Counted from the first letter of the stretch, positions 1-8,953 are shown. The stretch is DNA of 22,624 nt from CAYGZL01 sp964354345 (GCA_964354345.1 CAYGZL010000101.1:1-22624), one strand, 5' to 3'. A program made the numbers and translations. Notes: generated by a model not told the origin, from the letters alone.

Positions 1-858
1 ACTCCTATCCAACGCCCGGTGAAGTGCCAGGAGAATCTGGGTAGTATATTGTTTGTCTCGGACCGTGACGAGCGCATGAAAAACTACGATATCTACCGGC
101 GAAGCAACGATGGAAAAACAGTGACCCGCCTGACAGATGCCCCTGGGTATGATGGCTGGCCGAGCTGGTCGTTCGATCGCTGCCAGGTGGTGTTTGCTTC
201 CTTGCGCGATGGCAATTATGAAATTTACCGCATGAAAGCCGATGGGTCGGATCAGGTGCGCCTGACCAAAGGTCCCGCGGCCGATGTGATGCCCGCGTGG
301 TCGCCGGATGGGCAGCAGATTGTGTACGCCTCCACCTCTTTTCAATATCCGGATATTTTTGTTATGCACGCTGATGGGACAGGTGTGAAGCAGTTAACCA
401 ATCATTATTATGAAGATCAATGGCCGCGCTGGTCGCCGGATGGCAGCCGGATCGCCTTTGCTTCTCGCCAGGATGGCAACTGGGAGATTTATACCATGCT
501 ACCGGATGGCTCGGATCTGGTTAACGTGACCAACAATCCCGCTGAAGATACCCATCCATCCTGGGCGCCGGATGGTTCCAGGATTGCTTTCTTCAGCAAC
601 CGCACTGGCTTTGAAGAAATTTTTGCCATGACGCCGGATGGTTCAAGTGCTCGAGCACTGACCAACATACAATATTATCTTCGATTGTCGCGGCGCGGTC
701 TGGCCTGGTCGCCAGATGGTCAGCGCTTGCTGTTGACCATGGCGGATTTTGGCCCAGACGGAACGGATAATATCGAGGTTGAAGCATGGGATCCAAATTC
801 CCAGAAATGGGAAAACCTGACTGAAAATCCAGCGAATGATGAATGGGGAGACTGGTAA
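1..858 (+). CDS. PD40/TolB-like beta-propeller protein, 5' end outside window
   Basis: The frame is open to the left window edge, so this is the C-terminal part of a longer protein; the GTG at 19 is only the first possible start inside the window. About 285 visible residues carry at least five copies of the PD40/WD40-like repeat. Recognisable cores are PSWSFDR, PAWSPDGQQIVYAS, PRWSPDGSRIAFAS, PSWAPDGSRIAFFSN and LAWSPDGQRLLLT. Each follows a D(I/E)(Y/F)xM-xxDG strand and an LT-N/D turn. Such propellers are usually periplasmic or extracytoplasmic protein-binding scaffolds (TolB, DPP-IV N-domain, S9 peptidase N-domains). In Chloroflexota many are stand-alone secreted or kinase-linked domains; the N-terminus that would decide this is missing. 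It converges on pxpA with an 89-bp gap in which I see no convincing terminator hairpin. Confidence 0.9.
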   Translation, partial: TPIQRPVKCQENLGSILFVSDRDERMKNYDIYRRSNDGKTVTRLTDAPGYDGWPSWSFDRCQVVFASLRDGNYEIYRMKADGSDQVRLTKGPAADVMPAWSPDGQQIVYASTSFQYPDIFVMHADGTGVKQLTNHYYEDQWPRWSPDGSRIAFASRQDGNWEIYTMLPDGSDLVNVTNNPAEDTHPSWAPDGSRIAFFSNRTGFEEIFAMTPDGSSARALTNIQYYLRLSRRGLAWSPDGQRLLLTMADFGPDGTDNIEVEAWDPNSQKWENLTENPANDEWGDW

Positions 859-947
859 CAGCTGCCCGATTATTGAGGTGGGCATGAGGGAGCCTGGCGC
901 TGTATACTACCAACACGGGAATTGAATAGCGGATATTATTGCTGCGC

Positions 948-1682
948 TTATAGCTTCCGGTTAATAAATACTTTGATTAAGGCTCTGGCTATCTCAACCG
1001 CGCCAGGTGAGTCGCCATGGATACACAGGGTATCCACCTTATAGTATTCCACCTTCTCTTCCCGCCGGACAGCAACTCCTTCCTGCGCCAGGCGCACTGC
1101 CTGGGCGACTGCTTCCGTTGGATTGAGCAGCGCACCAGGTAGCTTCCGTGAGCGCAGGCTGCCATCCGCTTCGTAGGCCCGGTCGGCGAAGCCTTCGGCG
1201 TACACCGTCAATCCCGCCTCCAGACCAGCTTCCACCAGCTTCGAGCCAGCCAGCCCGATCAGGATCAGCGATGGCAAGAAGCTCCGCACTCCACGGGCAA
1301 TGGCACGCGCCAGGGAGCTGTCTTGCGCTGCCTGGTTATATAACGCGCCATGTGGTTTGACATGCACGAGCGGCACACCGACCGCCTGGCAAAAACCCGC
1401 CAGCGCGCCGATCTGGTAAACTACCATTGCTTCGACTTCTGCAGGTGTAAATGCCATTGACCGCCGTCCAAAGCCCTGCAAGTCGGGATAACCCGGGTGA
1501 GCGCCTATTTTCACACCATGCTGCGCGGCCAGCGCCACGGTCGTTTGCATCACCTGCGGATCGCCAGCGTGGAAACCGCAGGCGATGTTGGCTGAAGTGA
1601 TATAAGGCATGATCTCCGCGTCCACGCCGATCCGGTATGCACCGAAGCTCTCGCCAAGGTCGCAATTCAGGTCAATTCGCAT
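948..1682 (-). CDS. pxpA: 5-oxoprolinase subunit A (LamB/YcsF family)
   Basis: At 244 aa this is the usual length for PxpA. Family landmarks are present in order: DLNCDLGE at the N-terminus, ANIACGFHAGDP, AHPGYPDL, HVKPHGALYN, EGFADR and CIHGD. With PxpB and PxpC it forms the ATP-dependent prokaryotic 5-oxoprolinase, which opens pyroglutamate (5-oxo-L-proline) to glutamate in the cytoplasm. The ATG at 1682 has GGAG 8 nt upstream, and the gene overlaps the end of pxpC by 11 bp, so coupled translation is likely. The order B-C-A is a common pxp arrangement. It is the last gene of the minus-strand run. Confidence 0.97.
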   Translation of the reverse strand: MRIDLNCDLGESFGAYRIGVDAEIMPYITSANIACGFHAGDPQVMQTTVALAAQHGVKIGAHPGYPDLQGFGRRSMAFTPAEVEAMVVYQIGALAGFCQAVGVPLVHVKPHGALYNQAAQDSSLARAIARGVRSFLPSLILIGLAGSKLVEAGLEAGLTVYAEGFADRAYEADGSLRSRKLPGALLNPTEAVAQAVRLAQEGVAVRREEKVEYYKVDTLCIHGDSPGAVEIARALIKVFINRKL

Positions 1683-2835
1683 AGATTTGCTCCAGGAGGT
1701 TTAACATCGCCCGGTATTTTGCCTGGGCTGCCTCGATTGAGATCTCGTAAAAGTGCACTCGCCCGCTGCCTCGTGGGCATTGCGCCAGCAAGGGCAGGTC
1801 GGCCAGGCACACCGTGGCGATGCACGTGTAACCGCCGGTGGTCTGGCGATCCGCCAGGGCGACGATCGGCTGACCATCGCCGGGCACCTGCACCGCTCCG
1901 AGCGGCAATCCTTCGGATAAGATGTCCGCCGCGTCCGCACCTTTGCGGGCATGCGCAATGGTTGAGCCGCGTAGACGGTAGCCCATCCGGTCGGATTGCC
2001 CGGTCACCGTGTAGACGTTGTTTAGCAAGGCATTCACCCCTGCCTGGCTGAAGGCCGCCCGATGTGGACCAAGGATTACCCCCAGGCGCGGTTGGGTAGA
2101 GTAAGCTGGCTGGTCAGCCAGCGGCAGGTTGTGTCCACGGGGCAGCGCAGGTGGGTGGCGTAAGCTACGGTTACGTACCCCCTCCCAGACCGCCTCGATC
2201 ATCGGTGGATATGGATCTTCGGCGGGGTCGACCTCAGGCTGTACGCTAGTAATTGAATTGCATTGACCAACAGGTAGCACATCACCAGGTTGGATACACC
2301 GCTCGGTGAATGGGAGTGCTGATTTTGGATATTGGAAATTCGATATGGGATCTTGTATTGCTACCGGCTGAGTCCTAATCACTGACTTCAAAGCGCTATT
2401 TTCAGACTGCGTTCCAAATCCCCGCAAGAAGGTTGAGCGTGAGCCCAATACCAGAGGAACATCCAACCCACCGCTTATTGCCAGATAGCACCAGCCGCTC
2501 CAGGTGCGCGGCAGCAGGCGCAGTGTATCGCCCGGACGCAGGACATGCGCTGTCCACAGGGATTTCCAGACCTGCCGGGCGCATTCCTCGACCAACAGCG
2601 CGTACCCCCATCCGGTGACTGCCACCAGGCAGTCCTCTTCGGTTTGCAGCTCAAGCCCACCCTGACCGATCTCCAGCGCAGCGTATCCAGGTGGATTATC
2701 GACCAATGCATTGGCCGCCCGCAAGGCAAACCAGTCCATCGGCCCCGCTACCGGCACACCCAGGTGCTGGTAGCCCGTCCTACCCAAATCCTGGATCGTC
2801 ACTATTCCACCACAATCAACGATTTGCAGGTTCAT
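1672..2835 (-). CDS. pxpC: 5-oxoprolinase subunit C (biotin-dependent carboxyltransferase-like, KipA)
   Basis: This 387-aa protein has PxpC hallmarks: IQDLGRTGYQHLGVPVAGPMD at the N-terminus, LEIGQGG, LAISGGLDVPLVLGSRST, then TVTGQSDRMGYRLRG and DILSEGLPLGAVQVPGDGQP near the C-terminus. It supplies the second half of the split KipI/KipA (urea-amidolyase-like) module of 5-oxoprolinase. The ATG at 2835 overlaps the pxpB stop in an ATGA, which implies tight coupling. It is longer than typical because residues about 144-178 (2302-2406), between the FLRGFG turn and QPGDVLPVG, form an extra segment. That segment lacks the usual short G-R-x-L linker and is visibly AT-richer than its surroundings. 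The gene ends in TGA, evidence that UGA is a real stop in this genome. Confidence 0.96.
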   Translation of the reverse strand: MNLQIVDCGGIVTIQDLGRTGYQHLGVPVAGPMDWFALRAANALVDNPPGYAALEIGQGGLELQTEEDCLVAVTGWGYALLVEECARQVWKSLWTAHVLRPGDTLRLLPRTWSGWCYLAISGGLDVPLVLGSRSTFLRGFGTQSENSALKSVIRTQPVAIQDPISNFQYPKSALPFTERCIQPGDVLPVGQCNSITSVQPEVDPAEDPYPPMIEAVWEGVRNRSLRHPPALPRGHNLPLADQPAYSTQPRLGVILGPHRAAFSQAGVNALLNNVYTVTGQSDRMGYRLRGSTIAHARKGADAADILSEGLPLGAVQVPGDGQPIVALADRQTTGGYTCIATVCLADLPLLAQCPRGSGRVHFYEISIEAAQAKYRAMLNLLEQIYAN

Positions 2836-3518
2836 GCAGAAATCGTCGCTCCTACCGGCACAAAGATCACCCGATCGCCTGGCTGCAGCAATGCGGGTGG
2901 ATTATGGTTTATATCGAACAGGCACAGGGTCGTTCGACCGATCAACCACCATCCACCGGGCGAAACGCTGGGATAAACGCCGGTCTGGTTACCAGCCAGG
3001 CCCACCGAGCCAACCGGTACGTGCGTGCGGGGCGTCAGGCGGCGCGCTATCGCCAGAGCCGGGTCCAACTCACCCAGATAGGCGAAGCCGGGTGTGAAAC
3101 CGATCAGATAGACGCGGTACGTACGCCCGGAATGCAGGCGGACCACTTCCGCTGTGGTCATCAGGTGCTGGCGGGCGACTTCTTCCAGATCCGGACCAGC
3201 CGCACCGCCATAAATCGTTGGGATTTCAATGCAACGGGATTGAGGCAGTGGAGCTGCACCCGCGTCACTGAGGGCGTTTTCCAGGAAACTGCTTGCTTGC
3301 GCATAGGTTAATTGAGCCGGGTCGTAATGCACAAACAGCACACAATAACCAGGCACCGCCTCACCGATCCCGGAATACGGGCGCTCCTTCAGCCAGTACG
3401 CCAGGCGATGGACTTGTTGATTAACCTCCGCATCCATCCGGTCTCCTAAGACGATCCGGATAGCGGCTTCACCAGCGGGTTGCACCAGGGGATAATCAGC
3501 CACGATCCTCCAGCTCAA
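2832..3518 (-). CDS. pxpB: 5-oxoprolinase subunit B (KipI family)
   Basis: The protein is about 228 aa with PxpB/KipI signatures: an N-terminal PAGEAAIRIVLGD strand, IPTIYGG, IGFTPGFAYLGELD, and the cyclophilin-like C-terminal half with PVGSVGLAGNQTGVYP, SPGGWWLIGRT and PGDRVIFVPV. It is a subunit of ATP-dependent 5-oxoprolinase with PxpA and PxpC. The start is uncertain. The frame directly abuts the TAA of the protease gene, with TTG at 3518 as the first possible codon. A GTG at 3503 has GGAGG only 3 nt upstream, so either is possible; the family-aligned region begins just after both. The 3' end overlaps pxpC by 4 bp. Confidence 0.95.
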   Translation of the reverse strand: MSWRIVADYPLVQPAGEAAIRIVLGDRMDAEVNQQVHRLAYWLKERPYSGIGEAVPGYCVLFVHYDPAQLTYAQASSFLENALSDAGAAPLPQSRCIEIPTIYGGAAGPDLEEVARQHLMTTAEVVRLHSGRTYRVYLIGFTPGFAYLGELDPALAIARRLTPRTHVPVGSVGLAGNQTGVYPSVSPGGWWLIGRTTLCLFDINHNPPALLQPGDRVIFVPVGATISA

Positions 3519-5027
3519 TTAGCGATGATTAGGTGGGCTGGCCCATACCGCCGGTAAATAAAGACGTGGGATTGGTGGCCCCACGGGCGTTGCGGTGGGT
3601 GTGGGTGTTATGGTCGGCGTCGGTGTTAGTGTGGCTGTCGCTGTCGGCGTGACAGTAGGCGTCGCGTTGTTTCCCGAATAGACGACAAAGGTGGCAGCAT
3701 AACCGGCGTTGGAGATGCCGTATTGGATGCGCATATAGCCGGCTTCGCCCCACCAGGGACCCCAGGAGTTACGCAAATACCACACACCCTGTACATCATC
3801 CCAACCAACAATCACTATCCCGTGGTTGACATAACCCAGGCCGCATTCCGCGGCTTCGTCAACATTAAAAATACCACCCGAATAGGATTGGAACGCTGGT
3901 CCGATACATATTGAGGTGGCCAAAGGACCGTATTGCTGGATGGCCTGCTTCATCTGTTCTGCAGGCGGTACAGCGTTACTCGCCAGGTAAGCCCAGGACT
4001 CGATCTGCTCTTGATGGGGGTGGGGTGGCTGGCAGGCGATCTGTATCGCCTGGTAGGGGAAATCACTTTCATTCACCGCCCCGGCTGCCAGCTCGCCAGG
4101 TGGAATACGCCACTCGTGGTAATCGTGCGCATACCAGCCCCCGTTGCAGGAATAGCCATCGGTGTTGCATGAGAGCAGGTATTGCTCTGAAAGGTCCCGC
4201 TCCTGGTTATCCTTTATTTTCAAATTACTCTCGAAGGCGCCCACCGTGCTGAAGGCCCAACAACTCCCGCAATTGCCCTGGTCGCGAATGGGCGTGCAGC
4301 CGCCCTGCTCGCACCAGTTGAAATGGGCAGCTAAAGAGGTCTTGCTGTAGGTCTGGATGAAACTAGCAAATAGTCCCCTGGCTGGGAGTGTTTTAGTTGG
4401 TTCGGGGGCAGCTTTTCCTGGCGCATTGGAGGTCGTGAATGGAACGTCTGTTTCCAAAGGGATTGTTTTGCTGGCAATCTTCGTCCGGTCCACACGGGAG
4501 GGCTCAGGCGCCGGTGCGGGAACGATCACCTGCAGATCAAACACTCCCAGCGCGTCGCCTTGGGTTTCCCAAGACCGGCGAACTTCCAGCGCCAGGCGTA
4601 TCTTCCCCGCCGATCGGGGTGCGAAGCGCAGGATTTGCATCCCCGCTGCGCCGATGCGACCGGAGCTGGTCTCGAAATGGCCTCCATCCACGGCGTACAG
4701 CACGTTCGTGTCCATCGCGGAGACGATCCAACGATATCCTGTGGATGGATTGACCGGCAAGCGCAGCGCTAACACCTGACCCGCCTCCAACTGAACCTCG
4801 GTTCCCTGATCGGCCTGGGTGACCAACCGGTCGCCGGGTAAAATCCATCCTGTCTTCCCGGCGGCAGTTTTTCCGAGCGCGGAGGAATCCTGCATGCCTG
4901 GCTTTGCCTCCACCCCCAGGACAACAATCACCATCAACCAGGCGATGACCGGCGCTGCTCGCAGCCACTGCTTATGTAGATAGCCGGGTAGATTTATTTT
5001 CTCCTCATAATCGGTAAGAAGATACAC
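3519..5027 (-). CDS. Secreted papain-family (C1A) cysteine protease with N-terminal chagasin-like inhibitor domain
   Basis: This is about 502 aa from the GTG at 5027; no good ribosome site marks the start. Residues 23-41 are a hydrophobic signal or anchor segment. Residues about 64-170 match chagasin (MEROPS I42): NPSTGYRW at 93-100, the GAAGMQILRF strand near 127-135, and RSW at 151-153 in place of RPW. The peptidase domain spans about 235-450. It has Gln250 of the oxyanion hole and Cys256 in DQGNCGSCWAFS, then SEQYLLSC, CNGG, His402 in VNHGIVIVGWDD and Asn420 in YLRNSWGPWWGEAGYM. The usual I29 propeptide is absent. A Thr/Pro linker (456-481) leads to a terminal RLYLPAV motif. It overlaps the cohesin pseudogene frame by about 34 bp and abuts pxpB. 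The likely job is extracellular proteolysis kept in check by a fused inhibitor (inference). Confidence 0.93.
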   Translation of the reverse strand: MYLLTDYEEKINLPGYLHKQWLRAAPVIAWLMVIVVLGVEAKPGMQDSSALGKTAAGKTGWILPGDRLVTQADQGTEVQLEAGQVLALRLPVNPSTGYRWIVSAMDTNVLYAVDGGHFETSSGRIGAAGMQILRFAPRSAGKIRLALEVRRSWETQGDALGVFDLQVIVPAPAPEPSRVDRTKIASKTIPLETDVPFTTSNAPGKAAPEPTKTLPARGLFASFIQTYSKTSLAAHFNWCEQGGCTPIRDQGNCGSCWAFSTVGAFESNLKIKDNQERDLSEQYLLSCNTDGYSCNGGWYAHDYHEWRIPPGELAAGAVNESDFPYQAIQIACQPPHPHQEQIESWAYLASNAVPPAEQMKQAIQQYGPLATSICIGPAFQSYSGGIFNVDEAAECGLGYVNHGIVIVGWDDVQGVWYLRNSWGPWWGEAGYMRIQYGISNAGYAATFVVYSGNNATPTVTPTATATLTPTPTITPTPTATPVGPPIPRLYLPAVWASPPNHR

Positions 5028-5641
5028 CAGCCAGCGGGTGGTTGAATGTAGATCGGGGCGGTATCGCTAATCGTGACAGTGCTCTTTCCGTTATTAATCG
5101 AATTATACTGGATTTTGAGGGCGTTGCGGTCGACGAGTTGGGAACCAGATAAAGTGATGTTGAGGCTGTCGACGGCTTTCTTGGCGCGGAAAAAGATATA
5201 CGCGAGGGTACCCGAGCCATTTATCCCTTGTTGGGAGATGATCCGGGTTTCTGCTGCTCAATTAACCACACCAGCGTTCTGTACCGGAGGGACAAAATAG
5301 CGTCCAACGCCATCCTGAGTCAGGAAGATTGCCGGAGTGAGGTAGAGAAACTCAAAGTAGGTGGTGTTGAAGCTCGCGCCAGCCTGCCAGGCATACAGGT
5401 CGGTCACGCTGTCGACGACGACTTCGAGGTAGAAAGACTGCCCGGTCCTGACGGTAAGGCTGGTGGGAGCAAAACCAAGCAGGGCGGTATTCGCTGAGGC
5501 TGGCGCATCTGACCATGCTGGTGTGGTTGATCCAGTGGATTCGACTTGTCCAGCCAGAGTGACTGGTGCAGCCGCGACGACCTGCGACGAGAGGACAAGC
5601 AAGCTGCCTAACAGAACCAGGAATAATTTTATTGTTTTCAT
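4994..5641 (-). pseudogene. Secreted cohesin-domain protein interrupted by in-frame TGA
   Basis: The ATG at 5641 has an AAAGGA site 7 nt upstream and opens a 24-residue signal peptide (MKTIKLFLVL start, AAA cleavage region). A cohesin fold follows: SLTVRTGQSFYLEVVVD, VTDLYAWQAGASFN and FEFLYLTPAIFL. A TGA at 5258-5260 ends the frame at 127 aa. The same frame then continues for 87 codons with the second half of a cohesin: GINGSGTLAYIFFRAK, LNITLSGSQLVD and a final FLPIMRRK before TAA at 4994-4996. The restored protein would be about 215 aa with one cohesin module. Cohesins bind dockerins with calcium-dependent high affinity, and the gene 27 bp upstream encodes a dockerin. The stop removes the C-terminal strands of the jelly roll, so the truncated product should not fold normally. 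A sequencing error or very recent mutation is possible. Confidence 0.85.
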
Positions 5642-5668
5642 GGTGCGTTCCTTTCGATCTCAGGTTGC

Positions 5669-8600
5669 TTATGGTTCCGGGCAGTTCACCATGCAGTAGT
5701 TGCCCCACACCGCCCCAGTGCTCAGATCGAGGCGGAGGAACTGGTGATCAAACTGGTAAAGTATCGGGTGACTATCGAAGACGCCGCCGTTGTTGTAGCC
5801 CACTTTGATGTAAAAGCGTATTTCAGCATTCGCCCAATCGTCAATGTGAATGCCGTTGAAAGAATAGGTACGGATGGTGTCGTCCAACGCCAGCCAGGAA
5901 ACGCTCCCCGGTCCATCTTCGAGCGTCTCGCGAGTAGAGGCAAGCACGGTACCGCTGTCAGCATCCACCAGTTACGCTTCCAGTCCGTAGATGGCGGTTC
6001 GGATGCCGGAATCCTGCACGATGGGCACCGGTATCGTCACGCCTTCGTATTCGATCTCAGCGAGCAGCATATGCACCTCGAAGGTGCGCGGGTCCAACCG
6101 CAACGTCAGATTCTCCAAATATCGATCTATTCCAGAGCCAGAATAGCCCACCCCCAGCACGTAGTGGTACCCGCCGTAGACGATCTTGATGGAGAAAGAA
6201 GGCCAAAACTCATCTTTGAAATCACTCCACATATCGGCGATGATCGAGGACGAGTCCTCAGGTTCGTCGGGCAGCAGGTTTTCGGTGCTCTCATCGATGA
6301 TCCGGCTGCCGACAGTATCTTGACCGGTAACAACTGTTAATGGCGGGTTGAATTCGAGGATCAGGTCGGGGAAGAGGCTTTCCAGCCCGGGGATCAGGCT
6401 CATCGGTGTGGAAAGGTTAGAGTAGCCGGTCTTCGAGACCACCAGGCTGGTGCAACTGGCTTCCACTTCCATGTCGAAGGCGCCCACCTCATCTGTGGCG
6501 GAATGGATGCCGCAGGCATTCACATCTGCATTCACCACATAGTAGCCAAAGTTATTAAGAACGTTACCGTGTACGTAGGCCTTGGTGGTGGGACTCATCA
6601 TCCAACTTTTACTCACCTGCTGGAGGTTGGAAATGCTGACCGAAGTGGTCACGCGGGCAAAGTTAGCCTTACTCAGTCGCACCTCGTAGCTACCCGGGAT
6701 CAGCTTGCCCAACTCGATCTTGGTGGCGGGGGAAAAAATCCCACTGGCATTGGTGGTGGTCTGGATGGGGAGACCCTCGCCGTTAATGCGAACGGTCACG
6801 TTGGAGAGCGGGTTGCTGGTGGCAGCGTCAGTCACCGTCCCGGTCAGGCTGCCCCAGCGGTCGGTGAGTAAAGGGGGTGAGTTGCTGGGGGTGTAATCAA
6901 TGTGGTAAGGGTCGGAGGCGTTGCGCTTGATCTTGACCTCGACGCCTGGCGTCGGACGGTAACCAGGAGCCTGCCAGGACAGGGTGTAGCTGGTCTCGAC
7001 GCCGCTGATAGGTAGGTCATCAGCCACCAGGGTGCTGTAGTCGGTGACTGGAATATCACGCGAGATGCCAGGACCGGTGAGGTGGATCGTGCCGGTGTTG
7101 GCGTAGTTCGCCATCCCAACCCGGGCTGTGTCAGTGTCATCCTGGATGGCGGTCCAAAGCCCGGCAGTAGTGGGCAGGGGCATGACGACCAGTGGTGGAT
7201 TGATTTTGTTATTCACCTCGGTGGTTTCCTGGATGGTGTTGTCGGGGTCCACCTGGATCAGGAAGCGCACGAAGGTGGCCTTTTCGTAGCCTGTTGGCGG
7301 CAGGTAGGGCAGCGTGAGGGTCGTGGTGAAAGTAAAAGATTGGAGTGGATTGAGGGCCGGGATGGCGACTGTGGCCTGCGCCGGTGGACCCAGCAGGCGG
7401 TCGGGCGAGAGCTGGATATCGAGGGTGGCCGTTGTGGCGGGTGAGGCTGCCCAGCCAGCGTTGAAGACTGTGGCAGTGATGTCGATCGGTTGGTCCCAAC
7501 GCGCGACAGTCGGACTCCAGCTCACGTGAGTGTTATCAATCCCCAGGTCGGGCAAGGTCTGATCGGAAGACTTTGAATCGAAAGCAGTACTCTGGTAGCA
7601 GAGCTGGCCGTCTGGGCAGGTGGGCGAGCCGCTGCCGGTGGGGCCATAGGCGCGGTAAACCAGTTGTGCCTCCCCCTGCGCATCGATATTGAGCTGCGGT
7701 TCGCCTGGTACGCCGCCGTACACCACGCTGCGCATCGGTTCAACGGGTAAACCCATTGGGCTGAAAACCCCGTAAGCGCCGGGTTTGAGCGCTCCGCCCC
7801 AGCCAGTGAAGGAGAAGAGGTGCACCCGGCTGAGTGAGTCAATCGCGAGGCTACTTTTGGCCGCAGTGTTGGGAGGGGTTGCCCAGGCCGGGAAGAGCTG
7901 CAGGTCATCGACCACAGAGACGCTGGAGGGATCAATCTTCTCCAGGTAAAGTGCGGCCCCAACGCTGCAGCAGGTACTCCAGAGCACGTAGGCGTTTCGG
8001 TTCTTGTCAAGCTTGATGAATGGCTCTACGTTGATCGTACCATCTATAAACACCTTGATTACTCGTTCTGGCAGGGAGGGGGTGCTACCGACTCCGATGC
8101 GCGCATAATAGAGCTCATCCGTCCCCGCAAGCTCGGTTAACAACAGGTGGATATTGTCGCCGGAGTCGACCGCGATTTTTGGGTAGAGAACGCTCGAGGT
8201 TGGCTCATGCACATGGAGAGTATAATCCCAGATCTGCCAGGTTCCGTCTGGCGAAATCAGGCCGTAGATGGGGTGTTGTCCTCCGTATACTTGGAATACA
8301 AGATGCACCCGGCCTTGCGAGTCCAGGGCGATATCTGGGCGTGGATATATATTATTCCAGATCAGGCTCTTCGGCAGCACCAGGAATCCATAAGAATCGA
8401 TCCGTGCCTGGTAAAGCTCGTATCCACCACCACCGCTCCAGATGATGTGAGTGTTTCCGCGGTTATCACAGGCGATCGCCAGCCCGTTATTGCCGATAAA
8501 TCCGCCAGAATCCAGTTGCACGTCGTCTATTAGCGTGTTGCCGAAGCGATCGAGGCGGGTGTAGTAGGCTTTATCTTGCTGATCAACCCAGGTAATGTGC

Positions 8601-8953
8601 AGTTGATCGCTGCCGTCGAGACAGGCTGAGATCTCGACGATTGCGATAGGTGTGTTACTTAACAGGCGCGGCAAGTGGAAGGTCCTGTCTGATCCGTAGC
8701 TGCGTCCGGCGATCGCCAGATCGGCCACATCGATGCTGTTATCAAGGTTGAGGTCAGTTTCAGGATTCCAACGCGGATCGGTATCACCAGCCGCCCCGAG
8801 CGACTGCCCGATGGATTTGAGATCCAGGGAATTAACCATGCCATCCAGGTTGATGTCACCCAGGTATGCCAGGGCGGTGAAGGTCATGCCTGATAACATG
8901 AAAAGCGAAAGGGCAATCGTTACGATAGATTTGAGCTTTTTCGATGAACGCAT
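5669..8953 (-). pseudogene. Large secreted dockerin protein (dockerin, BNR-like repeats, CARDB, CarboxypepD_reg), interrupted by in-frame TAA
   Basis: The ATG at 8953 has GGAGG 5-6 nt upstream. Residues 1-29 are a signal peptide. A type I dockerin follows at about 31-90 with two calcium-loop repeats (DINLDGMVNSLD, DLNLDNSIDVAD). Residues about 100-460 hold repeated BNR/sialidase-like blades of the form xDSxGRVHLVF. A CARDB domain lies at about 467-590 (LPDLGIDNTHVSW, VFNAGW, ETTEVNN). Carboxypeptidase-regulatory-like folds lie at about 700-785 (GSLTGTVTDAATSNPLSNVTV) and 790-870. A TAA at 5972-5974 ends the frame at 993 aa. The same frame continues for 100 codons of soluble beta-rich sequence to a stop at 5669. 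The stop probably replaced a Tyr codon. The dockerin is N-terminal instead of at the usual C-terminus. If the TAA is real, most domains are still made, so the gene may retain function. Confidence 0.8.

Noticed and set aside
859..947. Rho-independent terminator between the convergent propeller gene and pxpA
   Set aside because: Only a weak 5-bp stem (TGCCC/GGGCA) without a T-run is visible.
2691..3311. Plus-strand open frame of about 206 codons opposite pxpC/pxpB
   Set aside because: Antisense to two genes with complete family motifs; composition is typical of shadow translation.
3590..3665. Short tandem repeat of Thr/Pro codons
   Set aside because: It is the coding sequence of the Thr/Pro linker of the protease, not an independent repeat or CRISPR.
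5744..6340. Plus-strand open frame of about 198 codons opposite the dockerin gene
   Set aside because: Lies opposite continuous coding sequence that spans the TAA; no family resemblance.
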